NCBI GenBank assembly: GCA_002440625.1 | Contig: DJUV01000211.1 | Span: 1 to 7,638 of the forward strand | Source of the DNA: Rhodobacteraceae bacterium UBA6273 | GTDB lineage: Bacteria; Pseudomonadota; Alphaproteobacteria; Rhodobacterales; Rhodobacteraceae | Direction of reading: 5' to 3' | Length of the DNA: 7,638 nt | Shown: one piece after another, positions 1 through 6,592 of the stretch | How positions within the stretch are numbered: position 1 is the first letter of the stretch | Layout: each line of letters starts with the position of its first letter | Translations under genes and position numbers: made by a program | The notes under the pieces: generated by a model | Databases searched by the model: none | Seen by the model: only the letters and a program-made list of their open reading frames with translations | Told to the model about the DNA's origin: nothing

Positions 1-264
1 GAGACCGGCCCGACCAAGGGCCGGTACGTCCTCCGCCTGAACGGGGCCGAGGCGGAACTGACCTGGTCGGTCGTGAACCCGACGCAGATCATCGCCGATC
101 ATACCGGCGTGCCCGATGCTATGCGCGGCAAGGGCTGGGGCAAGCGGCTCGTCGAGCGTCTGGTGGCCGATGCCCGCGCCAACGGTTTCACCGTGGTCGC
201 GCTTTGCCCCTTCGTGGCCGCGCAGGCGCGCCGGCATCCCGAATGGTCGGACGTTTTCGTCTGA
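1..264 (+). CDS. GNAT-like N-acetyltransferase, YidJ/PF14542 type, 5' end missing
   Basis: An open frame runs from the first base to TGA at 262-264 and gives 87 residues without a start at a sensible place, so the gene begins just before the window. The protein reads as the short, single-domain GNAT family (Gcn5-related N-acetyltransferase, PF14542). A beta-strand segment (GRYVLRLNGAEAEL) is followed by IIADHTGVPDAMRGKGWGKRLVE, which holds the acetyl-CoA-binding R/G-x-G-K-G-x-G-K loop. The family-typical end is CPFVAAQARRHPEW. Family members are about 90 residues long, so only a few N-terminal residues are missing. The substrate of these mini-GNATs is unknown. The next gene starts about 77 bases later and I see no terminator between them, so co-transcription cannot be excluded, but no functional link to the downstream pathway is evident. 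Confidence 0.88.
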   Translation, partial: ETGPTKGRYVLRLNGAEAELTWSVVNPTQIIADHTGVPDAMRGKGWGKRLVERLVADARANGFTVVALCPFVAAQARRHPEWSDVFV

Positions 265-341
265 GCTTTCACCCCTATACTGTCGACTTCATCGAAACAA
301 ATCCATAATGCTGCCCTATTCCGTTGCTAGCGAGCGGGGCA

Positions 342-1355
342 ATGATGCAAGCCGATCTGCCCCTTCCTGAAGCCCCTTCCAAAGTGCCGTCCCGGCACTT
401 GCGGGACCGGCTGCTCATGGCGGGGCTGGCGCTTCTGTTCCTTGCCGGGCTCATCGCGCTGGCTGCCGCGACCGGCTGGGAAGAGACCGTGGCCCAGATC
501 GCGCGGCTTACGCTCTGGCAAGGGGCGCTGCTTCTGGCGCTGTCGCTCGTCAACTACCTGTTCCGCGGCCTGCGCTGGCATCTCTTCGCCCGCCGGCTTG
601 GGCTGCCGACCGGACTTGCGCAGGACATCCGCCACTTCCTCGGCGGTTTCGCCATGGTCGTCACGCCCGGCCGCGTCGGCGAACTGGTGCGGATGCGTTG
701 GCTGAAGCGGGAGACCGGCTGGAACTACGAACGTACCGCGCCGCTGGCGTTGATGGACCGCGCCTCGGACCTTGCCGCGATGGCGATCATCCTCGCGCTG
801 TCAGTGGCCATTGCCGCAGGCGGGATGGGCAGCGCGCTGCCGGTGGCCGGGCTGGCGCTTCTGGCCGCGTGGACCGCGACGCATCCACGGCTGCTTGCGG
901 CCATCGTCACCCGCATCTACCGGCTCACCGGACGCTTCCCGCGCCTTTTTGCCCGGGTCCGCATCGCCGCCCGCTCGCTCGGGCGCTTCACCAATGCCGC
1001 GACCATCCTGCCGGCCATCGCTCTCGGCGTCACCGGCTGGCTCGCCGAAGGCTATGCCTTTCACCTGCTTCTTGGCTGGATGGGCGCTGATATCGGCCTC
1101 TGGAAAGCCATCGGAATCTTCGTCTTCGCCACGCTTGCGGGCGGCCTGACCGGCGCACCGGGCGGCGTCGGCGGGGCCGAGGCGGCGATGATCGCGCTTC
1201 TGGCGCTCGACGGTGTGCCGATGGAAACCTCCGTCCCGGCGACTGCCATCATCCGTGTCACGACACTCTGGTTCGCGCTGGGGCTGGGCCTTCTGGTCTT
1301 CCCCTTCGCCGAACGCCTCTCATTGAGAAAACCGAATGCTCTGGAAATCCGCTGA
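342..1355 (+). CDS. Flippase-like integral membrane protein (lysylphosphatidylglycerol synthase TM family, PF03706)
   Basis: A hydrophobic protein of about 337 residues with roughly seven to eight predicted membrane segments. It carries the marks of the LPG-synthase transmembrane/UPF0104 family: an early RGLRW motif after the second hydrophobic segment, the conserved cytoplasmic loop TPGRVGELVRMRWLKRETG, an LMDRASDL segment, and the late glycine-rich PGGVGGAEAAMIALL motif. The soluble aminoacyl-transferase domain of true MprF is absent, so lysyl-lipid synthesis is unlikely. Stand-alone members are often encoded beside polyprenyl-linked sugar genes and are considered possible lipid-linked sugar flippases. 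As first gene of an operon with DprE1- and DprE2-like enzymes, it is a candidate for flipping polyprenyl-phosphate arabinose to the periplasm (inference). ATG codons at 342 and 345 follow a GAGCGGGG purine run; 345 has the better spacing, and an in-frame TTG at 324 is a further option. Its last 20 bases overlap the next gene. Confidence 0.85.
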   Translation: MMQADLPLPEAPSKVPSRHLRDRLLMAGLALLFLAGLIALAAATGWEETVAQIARLTLWQGALLLALSLVNYLFRGLRWHLFARRLGLPTGLAQDIRHFLGGFAMVVTPGRVGELVRMRWLKRETGWNYERTAPLALMDRASDLAAMAIILALSVAIAAGGMGSALPVAGLALLAAWTATHPRLLAAIVTRIYRLTGRFPRLFARVRIAARSLGRFTNAATILPAIALGVTGWLAEGYAFHLLLGWMGADIGLWKAIGIFVFATLAGGLTGAPGGVGGAEAAMIALLALDGVPMETSVPATAIIRVTTLWFALGLGLLVFPFAERLSLRKPNALEIR

Positions 1356-2649
1356 TTATTCCGGCTGGGGCCGCGTGCTTCAGGCCAAGGGCGAGATTGC
1401 GCGCCCGGAACGGCAGGCTGCCCTCGCGGCGCTGCTGGACGAGGGGCTGCTGCCTGCAATGGGGATGCGGCGGAGCTACGGCGATGCCGCGCTGAACGAC
1501 GGCGGCCGCGCCGTGGACATGACGCGGCTCGACCGGATGCTGGGCTTCGATCCGGGGACGGGCATCCTTGATGTCGAGGCAGGCGCGCGAATCGGCGAGA
1601 TCGCGGCGGCCTTCGGGCCGAAGGGCTGGCTGCCGGCGGTGATGCCGGGCACCGGCTTTGCCACGGTCGGCGGCTGCATCGGGCAGGACGTGCATGGCAA
1701 GAACCACCACCACGCCGGCTCGTTCTGCGAGCATGTGGTGTCGCTGACGCTCAGGACGGCGAAAGGCGTGGTCGAGGTCACCCCCGAAAAGACCCCTGCC
1801 CTCTTTTGCGCCACGGCGGGCGGGTTGGGCCAGACCGGGGTGATCCTGTCGGCGCGGCTCAGGCTTCTGCCCTGCAAGGGCGATGTGATGGTCGTCACTG
1901 AACGGCGGATGGCGGATTGGGAGAAGTTCATCGCCCATCTCGACACCTCGCGGGCGACCTATACCGTGGGCTGGATCGACGCCACTGCGAAGGGCGCCGC
2001 TCTCGGGCGCGGCGTGCTTGAGGAAGGCGAGACCGGATCGGGCCTGATGCCGCAACGGATCAAGCGGCGGAAGGTGCCGCTCGACGCGCCGAATTTCGCG
2101 CTCTCATCGCCCATCGTGCGGCTGTTCAACGGTGCCTATTACCGCCGCGTGCCGGAAAAGGGCCGGACGGTGGTGCGCCCGATCTCCGACTTCTTCTTCC
2201 CGCTCGACAAGATCCACGACTGGAACCGGCTTTACGGCAAGCGTGGCTTCCACCAGTTCCAATGCGTCGTCCCCTTGGATCAGGCGCCCGCGCTGCGCGA
2301 GATGCTGGGCGAGATCGCCGGTTCCGGCCTCGCCTCGCCGCTCGCGGTCCTCAAGCGCATGGGGCCGGGGCGCGCGGGCTATCTCAGTTTCCCGATGGAG
2401 GGCTACACGCTCGCCGTCGATTTCCCTAATCGCGCCGCTGCGCGCGAGCTTATCAAGCACATGCAGGCCCGCGCGGCCGAGGTTGGCGGGCGCATCTATT
2501 TCGCCAAGGACAGCCTCGCCCGGGCCGAGGAGATACCCGCGATGTACCCCGAGCTTGACCTTTGGCGGAAAGAAGTGGCCAAGGCCGACCCTGAAGGCAG
2601 GCTGGCGACCGACCTTGTCCGCCGCCTGAAGCTGAGGGTGGCGAAATGA
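1336..2649 (+). CDS. dprE1: DprE1-like FAD-dependent decaprenylphosphoryl-ribose 2'-oxidase
   Basis: 437 residues (mycobacterial DprE1 is about 461). The enzyme oxidises the C2 hydroxyl of polyprenyl-phospho-ribose to the 2-keto form, which DprE2 then reduces to the arabinose epimer. It belongs to the VAO-type FAD-linked oxidases. Similarity to DprE1, compared from memory, runs the whole length: GWGR near the N-terminus, RRSYGD (45-50) and the FAD-binding MPGTGFATVGG segment, then HGKNHH with H120 at the His132 position. Further along are ISDFFFPLDKIHDWNRLYG, K340 in AVLKRMG (Lys367) and K391 in FAKDS (Lys418, needed for activity). The C-terminus is AMYPELDLW...DPEGRLATDLVRRL, as in DprE1. 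The position of Cys387, the covalent target of benzothiazinones, is Ala360 here (GYTLAVDFP versus GWNICVDFP), and Asn385 is Thr358. The start codon overlaps the flippase gene by 20 bases, and the stop overlaps the next start as ATGA, so translation is probably coupled. Confidence 0.93.
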   Translation: MLWKSADYSGWGRVLQAKGEIARPERQAALAALLDEGLLPAMGMRRSYGDAALNDGGRAVDMTRLDRMLGFDPGTGILDVEAGARIGEIAAAFGPKGWLPAVMPGTGFATVGGCIGQDVHGKNHHHAGSFCEHVVSLTLRTAKGVVEVTPEKTPALFCATAGGLGQTGVILSARLRLLPCKGDVMVVTERRMADWEKFIAHLDTSRATYTVGWIDATAKGAALGRGVLEEGETGSGLMPQRIKRRKVPLDAPNFALSSPIVRLFNGAYYRRVPEKGRTVVRPISDFFFPLDKIHDWNRLYGKRGFHQFQCVVPLDQAPALREMLGEIAGSGLASPLAVLKRMGPGRAGYLSFPMEGYTLAVDFPNRAAARELIKHMQARAAEVGGRIYFAKDSLARAEEIPAMYPELDLWRKEVAKADPEGRLATDLVRRLKLRVAK

Positions 2650-3383
2650 ACCGGACCTGGATCATCCTCGGCGCCACATCCTCGATGGCGCGCGCCTTTG
2701 CGCGGGCTGTGTCGCAGGAGGGCGCGGGTGTTCTTCTCGCCGGCCGCGACCGCACGGACCTTGCGGCACTTGCCGCCGATTGCCAGTTGCGCGGCGCGCG
2801 GGTCGCCGAAGCGGTGGATTTCGACGCGCGCCAACCAGACGGCTTCGCGGCGCTGGTGGCACGGATGGAGGCCGAAGAGGGCGAATTGAACGCCGCCGTC
2901 TTCGTCGGCTCCATGCCGGAACAGGCGGCCATCGACGCCGATCCGTCGCTGATCGACGGCACCGTGACCGACAGCTTCACCGGCCCTGCCCGCTTCCTGC
3001 AGATGCTGGCGCCCCTGATGGAGGCGCGGGGCGGCGGCACGGTCGTCGGCGTGGCTTCCGTCGCGGGCGACCGGGGCCGGCTTGGCAACTACGTCTACGG
3101 CGCCGCCAAGGCCGGGTTCGCCACCTATCTTTCCGGCCTGCGCAATCGCCTGACCCGCGCGGGGGGGCATGTGGTGACGGTCAAGCCGGGCTTTGTCGAT
3201 ACGGCGATGACATGGGGCCTGCCGGGGATGTTCCTTGTCGCATCGCCCGAAAAGGTGGCCGAGGACATCCAGAAGGCGGTGAGGAAGAAGCGGAACGTGA
3301 TCTACACGCCGTTCTTCTGGCGCTACATCATGCTCATCATCATTCATGTCCCAGAGTTCATCTTCAAGAAGATGAAGATCTGA
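2646..3383 (+). CDS. dprE2: DprE2-like short-chain dehydrogenase (decaprenylphosphoryl-2-keto-ribose reductase)
   Basis: 245 residues; the mycobacterial DprE2 is about 254. It is predicted to reduce polyprenyl-phospho-2-keto-erythro-pentofuranose to the D-arabinofuranose form with a nicotinamide cofactor. It shows an SDR fold: a Rossmann N-terminus (WIILGATSSMARAFA), a DFDA acidic segment, and the catalytic set S138 (VASVAGD), Y151 and K155 (YVYGAAK), followed by VTVKPGFVDTAM. The cofactor loop lacks the usual TGxxxGIG glycines. The C-terminal tail, FFWRYIMLIIIHVPEFIFKKMKI, closely resembles the DprE2 ending ([20 protein letters not shown]) and is amphipathic to hydrophobic, suiting membrane association with a lipid substrate. 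GAGGG at 2634-2638 gives a ribosome binding site 7 bases before ATG, and the ATGA overlap couples it to dprE1. Assignment to DprE2 rather than a generic SDR rests on the tail and the partner gene. Confidence 0.9.
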   Translation: MNRTWIILGATSSMARAFARAVSQEGAGVLLAGRDRTDLAALAADCQLRGARVAEAVDFDARQPDGFAALVARMEAEEGELNAAVFVGSMPEQAAIDADPSLIDGTVTDSFTGPARFLQMLAPLMEARGGGTVVGVASVAGDRGRLGNYVYGAAKAGFATYLSGLRNRLTRAGGHVVTVKPGFVDTAMTWGLPGMFLVASPEKVAEDIQKAVRKKRNVIYTPFFWRYIMLIIIHVPEFIFKKMKI

Positions 3384-3420
3384 GGTCGCGCCCTTCCCGA
3401 TTTCGGGCTGGACTCTGGTC

Positions 3421-3440
3421 GCCGCAGTGCGGCACCCTTT
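3421..3440 (+). terminator. Weak hairpin with T-run after dprE2 (possible terminator)
   Basis: GCCGC (3421-3425), AGT loop and GCGGC (3429-3433) form a 5-bp GC stem followed by ACCCTTTT. It lies between dprE2 and the MaoC gene. The stem is short and the T-run is displaced, so termination would be partial at best. It is listed because it is the only such structure in the 86-base gap. Confidence 0.25.
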
Positions 3441-3469
3441 TATGACCGAAGACCGGAGGGAGAGTGTGT

Positions 3470-3931
3470 ATGTGCGCCGAAGCCGTGACAGGAACGCTCT
3501 ATCTCGATGACGTGAAGGTCGGCGAGGTTTTCCGCAGCCGCGAACAGTCGCTGGACACCGAAGATGTCATCGCTTTCGCCGGCCGCTTCGACCCCCAGCG
3601 CTTTCACCTGGACGATGCTGCCGCAAAGGACACGATCTTCAAGGGGCTGGCGGCGAGCGGCTGGCACACGGCGGCCATCACCATGCGCCTTCTTGTCGAA
3701 AGCATGCCACTGGCGGATGGCCTGATCGGTGCCGGGGTCGAAATCACCTGGCCGCGGCCCACCCGGCCGGGCGATACGCTCAGGGCCGAGACGACCATTC
3801 TCGACATCCGCCCGTCGCGCTCAAAGCCCGATCAGGCCATGGCGACGCTGGAAACGCTGACCTACAATCAGAATGGCGAGATCGTTCAGCGGATGCAGTC
3901 GAAGAACGTTCTTTACCGGCGGCGCGGATAG
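3470..3931 (+). CDS. MaoC-like hot-dog dehydratase
   Basis: 153 residues from ATG 3470; a GTG two codons upstream (3464) is the alternative start. GGAGGGAGAG at 3455-3464 is the ribosome binding site and serves either start. This is a single hot-dog domain of the MaoC/(R)-hydratase family: the helix-and-loop segment AFAGRFDPQRFHLDDAAA contains the expected Asp (D41) and His (H46) of the hydratase site, followed by IFKGLAASGWHT and the strand segment VEITWPRPTRPGDTLRAE. Such proteins usually hydrate trans-2-enoyl thioesters to (R)-3-hydroxyacyl thioesters. The substrate cannot be told from sequence. The 86-base gap and its own strong ribosome binding site set it apart from the preceding operon, and nothing links it chemically to arabinose-lipid synthesis. 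Its TAG stop ends one base before the stop of the convergent HAD-UbiA gene. Confidence 0.88.
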   Translation: MCAEAVTGTLYLDDVKVGEVFRSREQSLDTEDVIAFAGRFDPQRFHLDDAAAKDTIFKGLAASGWHTAAITMRLLVESMPLADGLIGAGVEITWPRPTRPGDTLRAETTILDIRPSRSKPDQAMATLETLTYNQNGEIVQRMQSKNVLYRRRG

Positions 3932-3932
3932 T

Positions 3933-5366
3933 CTAGGCCCCGAACCACTCGCCCCAGAGACCGGCGGCCCAGAACATCAGCGAAAGCGTGATCATCAGGA
4001 TGCCGATGCCGAACTTGTCGCGCATGGCGAAGACGATCGGATCATAATCCTGCTTGCCGAACCAGCCGAGCGCGACCATGCGTACCAGCCAGAGCGCCAT
4101 CGGCACCATCGCCAGCCAGAGGATCCAGGTCGTCGGGTAAAGCTCCTGCCCCTGGTCGCTGATCGAATAAAGAAAGAAGATCAGAAGCGCACCGATGGTG
4201 CCAAGCCAGGCAACGTTCAGAAGGTCGCCCCGGTCGGGCCGGCCATAACCTCGCCCCGGCAGGCGTTCATCGGAGGTGGCGAGCGTCAGTTCCGTCAGCC
4301 GCTTGACGCAGCCAAGCGTGATGAAAATCGGGAAGATGAAGATCAGCATGTAGATCGACACGCTGACCTCGCCCGCCGCCGCCCCCGCGATCACCCGGAT
4401 CGTGTAGAGCGCGGCCAAGGTCGCGATATCGACCCAGCGCAGGCGCTTCAGCTTCAGTGAATAGGCGAGCGACATGATCATATAAAGGACGACCACGCCG
4501 AAGAACTGCCAGTTCAGCGCGGCCGCGACGGCCAGCGCGAAAAGCGCAAGCCCGATGAAGGCGATCATGCCGATCTTGATCGGTACGAGGCCGCTCGCGA
4601 AGGGCCGCTTGCATTTCGTCGGGTGCAGCCGGTCGGCTTCAAGGTCAAGAAGGTCGTTGACGATATAGATGGAGGATGCAGCGGCCGAGAAGGCGGCAAT
4701 GCCCCAGAGGATCGGGATCAGGGTCTGAAGGTCGAAGCGGTGTGCGGCGATCATCGCCAGAAGCAGCAGCACGTTCTTCACCCACTGGTGCGGCCGCATC
4801 GCCTTGAGAAGCGCGCGCCAGCTCCAGCCGCCTGCCAGCTCGACCACGTTGCGGCCCTGCGCACTCAGCGCACGAGCCGAGGGGACATGGCCGACGACCA
4901 GGGCATTCTCCGCCTTCTGCCACACCGCCATGTCCACGGCGGAATCGCCGGCATAGTCGAAACCGCCTTCGCTGTAAGCATCGACCAATGCCTTCGCCTT
5001 GGCCGTGCCTTTCAGGTTGTGGTCGAAATCTGAAGCAAAGACCCGCTCGCTCAGCCCGTATTCACGGGCCAAAGGCTCGACGAGGCTGCGGTCCGAGGCG
5101 GAGGCGAGAACGACCTCCCGCCCCGCCATGCGACTGCGCAGCGCTAGGTCGGCAACCTCCGGGTTCACCGGCAGGACGTCGAGGCGCAGCGGCGCTACCC
5201 TGGCGAGTTCGGACTTCAGCCGCGCGGGATGCCGGAAATGCGTAAAGGCCGCGCGCAGCGTGGCTAGGGGATCGCGGCCGAGTCCCGCCCAGAAGCATTC
5301 CCAGAGCATGTCGGTTTTCAGGAACGTCCCGTCCACGTCAAGGACGAGCGGCTTGGTCTCGGTCAT
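3933..5366 (-). CDS. HAD phosphatase-UbiA prenyltransferase fusion, probable polyprenyl-phosphate 5-phosphoribosyl synthase/phosphatase
   Basis: 477 residues in two domains. Residues 1-180 form a HAD-superfamily hydrolase: nucleophile motif D10-V-D12-GT, motif II serine in VVLASAS (83-91), a lysine in KGTAKAKAL, and motif IV GDSAVD (140-145). Residues 185-477 are a UbiA-type polytopic transferase: RPHQWVKN at the domain start, the metal/diphosphate motif NDLLDLEAD (237-245, NDxxDxxxD), HPTKCKRPFASG, and the second conserved region WVDIATLAALYTIRVIAG with D313. The HPTK-x-RP-x-A-G and RxIAG elements resemble decaprenyl-phosphate phosphoribosyltransferase (Rv3806c) more than quinone or haem prenyltransferases. 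The predicted role is to join PRPP to a polyprenyl phosphate in the inner membrane; the HAD domain would then remove the 5-phosphate, a job given to a separate protein (Rv3807c) in mycobacteria. The start at 5366 is favoured by GAGGA 7 bases upstream and by placement just before the HAD motif; a frame open to 5507 adds only unsupported sequence. Confidence 0.88.
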   Translation of the reverse strand: MTETKPLVLDVDGTFLKTDMLWECFWAGLGRDPLATLRAAFTHFRHPARLKSELARVAPLRLDVLPVNPEVADLALRSRMAGREVVLASASDRSLVEPLAREYGLSERVFASDFDHNLKGTAKAKALVDAYSEGGFDYAGDSAVDMAVWQKAENALVVGHVPSARALSAQGRNVVELAGGWSWRALLKAMRPHQWVKNVLLLLAMIAAHRFDLQTLIPILWGIAAFSAAASSIYIVNDLLDLEADRLHPTKCKRPFASGLVPIKIGMIAFIGLALFALAVAAALNWQFFGVVVLYMIMSLAYSLKLKRLRWVDIATLAALYTIRVIAGAAAGEVSVSIYMLIFIFPIFITLGCVKRLTELTLATSDERLPGRGYGRPDRGDLLNVAWLGTIGALLIFFLYSISDQGQELYPTTWILWLAMVPMALWLVRMVALGWFGKQDYDPIVFAMRDKFGIGILMITLSLMFWAAGLWGEWFGA

Positions 5367-5376
5367 CGGGAAGTCC

Positions 5377-6267
5377 TCATCCTTGCCCGGCGAAGACGCA
5401 GCCGTCGGTGACAAGCTCGGGCGGCGTGACGCAGAGGCCGCGCGCAACCGCCCAAGCCGACAGCACCTTGGGCACGTAAGCGCGGGTTTCGGCAAAGGGC
5501 GGCACACCGCCGTTGCCCTTCACCGCATTCTCGCCGGAGTTGTATGCAGCAATCACCATCAGCGGATCGTTGTTGAATTCCTTCATCAGCCAGTCGAGAT
5601 AGGCGACGCCGCCCTCGATGTTCTGCGCCGCATCGCGGCTGTCACCGACGCCGAAGCGTTCTGCCGTCGCCGGGATGAGCTGCATCAGGCCGACCGCCCC
5701 GGCGGAGGACACAGCCTCGATCCGCCCGGCGCTTTCGACGCTGATGACCGCCAGCACCAGCGCCGGCGAGACATTTGTGCCGATGGTGGCCTTGAGGATG
5801 TCACGCCCGTGCATGTCCGCGATGCTGTTCAGCGCCTGCAGGCGCGGCGCCGGCACTGCTGACCCTGGTGGCGCCTGGGTCAGCGCTTGCAGCGCGGTCG
5901 AGAAGCGCCCCGTGCCTTCGGTCAGCGATGGTGAGACTATCTTCCAGTACCAGTCATAGGCACTTGGCGGCGGCGAAGGATCTGCCGGCAACAGGGCAGG
6001 ATCGGCACCGCCCTTGGGGATCGGGTTCCTCGGCTTCGGCAGCACCCCGGAAGCGAGGCGGCGGGCCTGCTCTGCCGGGTCGATCTGGACAGTGATGCGC
6101 TTGGCCCCTGCCGGCGCCTTCTTGAACCCCGGCGCAGAGATCCGCTTGAAGGTGAAATCTGGATAGGCGGCGACCGACGCTTCCGGCGAGGTTTCGGCGT
6201 CAGCCAAACCTGTTCCGATCGCCAATGCGACCGCCAACGCCGCGGCAAAAGCCTTGCCCTGTACCAT
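5377..6267 (-). CDS. Secreted lytic transglycosylase (SLT domain)
   Basis: 296 residues. Signal peptide MVQGKAFAAALAVALAIGTGLADA has probable cleavage after ADA (residue 24). A proline-rich linker spans roughly 75-105. The C-terminal SLT/GEWL domain (about 165-275) holds the catalytic glutamate E178 in ISVESAG, then GLMQLIP (193-199), AAYNSGE (240-246) and Y264 in AYVPKV. This is the family-1 lytic transglycosylase signature: it cleaves peptidoglycan MurNAc-GlcNAc bonds with 1,6-anhydro-MurNAc formation, in the periplasm. Two late cysteines (C279, C290) could form a disulphide. ATG 6267 gives a clean signal peptide. ATG 6288 adds seven residues (MCRHLGQ) and cannot be excluded; 6369 would put an acidic extension before the signal and is unlikely. 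The stop lies 10 bases before the HAD-UbiA start, and the downstream ribosome binding site overlaps the stop, so the two genes are very probably one operon. Confidence 0.92.
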   Translation of the reverse strand: MVQGKAFAAALAVALAIGTGLADAETSPEASVAAYPDFTFKRISAPGFKKAPAGAKRITVQIDPAEQARRLASGVLPKPRNPIPKGGADPALLPADPSPPPSAYDWYWKIVSPSLTEGTGRFSTALQALTQAPPGSAVPAPRLQALNSIADMHGRDILKATIGTNVSPALVLAVISVESAGRIEAVSSAGAVGLMQLIPATAERFGVGDSRDAAQNIEGGVAYLDWLMKEFNNDPLMVIAAYNSGENAVKGNGGVPPFAETRAYVPKVLSAWAVARGLCVTPPELVTDGCVFAGQG

Positions 6268-6490
6268 CTGCCCCAAATGCCTGCACATTTTTTTCTTGAG
6301 CCATTTGTCGCAGAAAGCACTTGAGAGGGCCAGCGCGTCGTGCCAACCGGCCTTCGAATCATCGTCCAATCCGGCCTTTTGGCAACATCCGGCCGTTAGT
6401 GGCGGCGATGACTCTGATAAAACTCATTTTATTTCAATATGTTAAATGAATCTATCCGCCGTAAATCATGCTTCAAAATGTACGATACAC

Positions 6491-6540
6491 GCCAAACTCC
6501 TGCCACGATTCGCCGGCCATATTGGGTCATACCGAGACGG
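6491..6540 (+). promoter_or_regulatory. Shared pilin upstream block, copy 1
   Basis: This 50-base stretch starts 124 bases before the first pilin ATG. It aligns without gaps to 7502-7551 upstream of the third pilin gene, with about 32 of 50 identities by hand, clustered in GCCACG, CCGGC and CCGAGACGG. It also aligns to 6976-7024 upstream of the second gene with a one-base gap. Fixed distance from three start codons suggests a promoter or activator site; no named factor is recognised. Confidence 0.5.
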
Positions 6541-6554
6541 AACGGGAACTGGTG

Positions 6555-6583
6555 CAACCGCCCAACACCTCCGTCGGCGGTTG
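6555..6583 (+). promoter_or_regulatory. Leader inverted repeat before pilin 1
   Basis: CAACCGCC (6555-6562) and GGCGGTTG (6576-6583) are perfect 8-bp complements around a 13-base loop, ending 31 bases before the start codon. It may be a 5'-UTR stem-loop or a protein-binding palindrome. Pilin 2 has an equivalent structure with different arm sequence. Confidence 0.45.
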
Positions 6584-6592
6584 GTGTAACGG

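Noticed and set aside
1258..2055. Long open frame on the minus strand opposite dprE1
   Set aside because: It is antisense to a gene with full-length DprE1 similarity; the translation is Arg/Pro/His-rich without family character, as expected for a GC-rich shadow frame.
2496..3347. Minus-strand frame of 283 codons opposite dprE2
   Set aside because: It is antisense to the convincing SDR with intact catalytic motifs; no ribosome binding site or recognisable domain.
3396..3407. CCCGA/TCGGG inverted repeat after dprE2
   Set aside because: Five-base arms with a two-base loop and no T-run; too weak to call a terminator.
3873..4460. Plus-strand frame opposite the UbiA domain
   Set aside because: It has a low-complexity Arg/Asp/His composition and overlaps the conserved UbiA gene on the other strand.
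5367..5507. N-terminal extension of the HAD-UbiA protein to 5507
   Set aside because: It would overlap the transglycosylase end, lies outside the HAD fold, and the ATG at 5366 has a good ribosome binding site directly before the nucleophile motif.
4999..5862. Plus-strand frame of 287 codons spanning the HAD start and transglycosylase
   Set aside because: It crosses two well-supported minus-strand genes and their junction; the translation shows no domain.
6308..6350. Sigma-54-like TTGGCACG on the minus strand upstream of the transglycosylase
   Set aside because: The -24-like half is good, but the -12 GC is absent at the required spacing (GCTGG instead of TTGCW).
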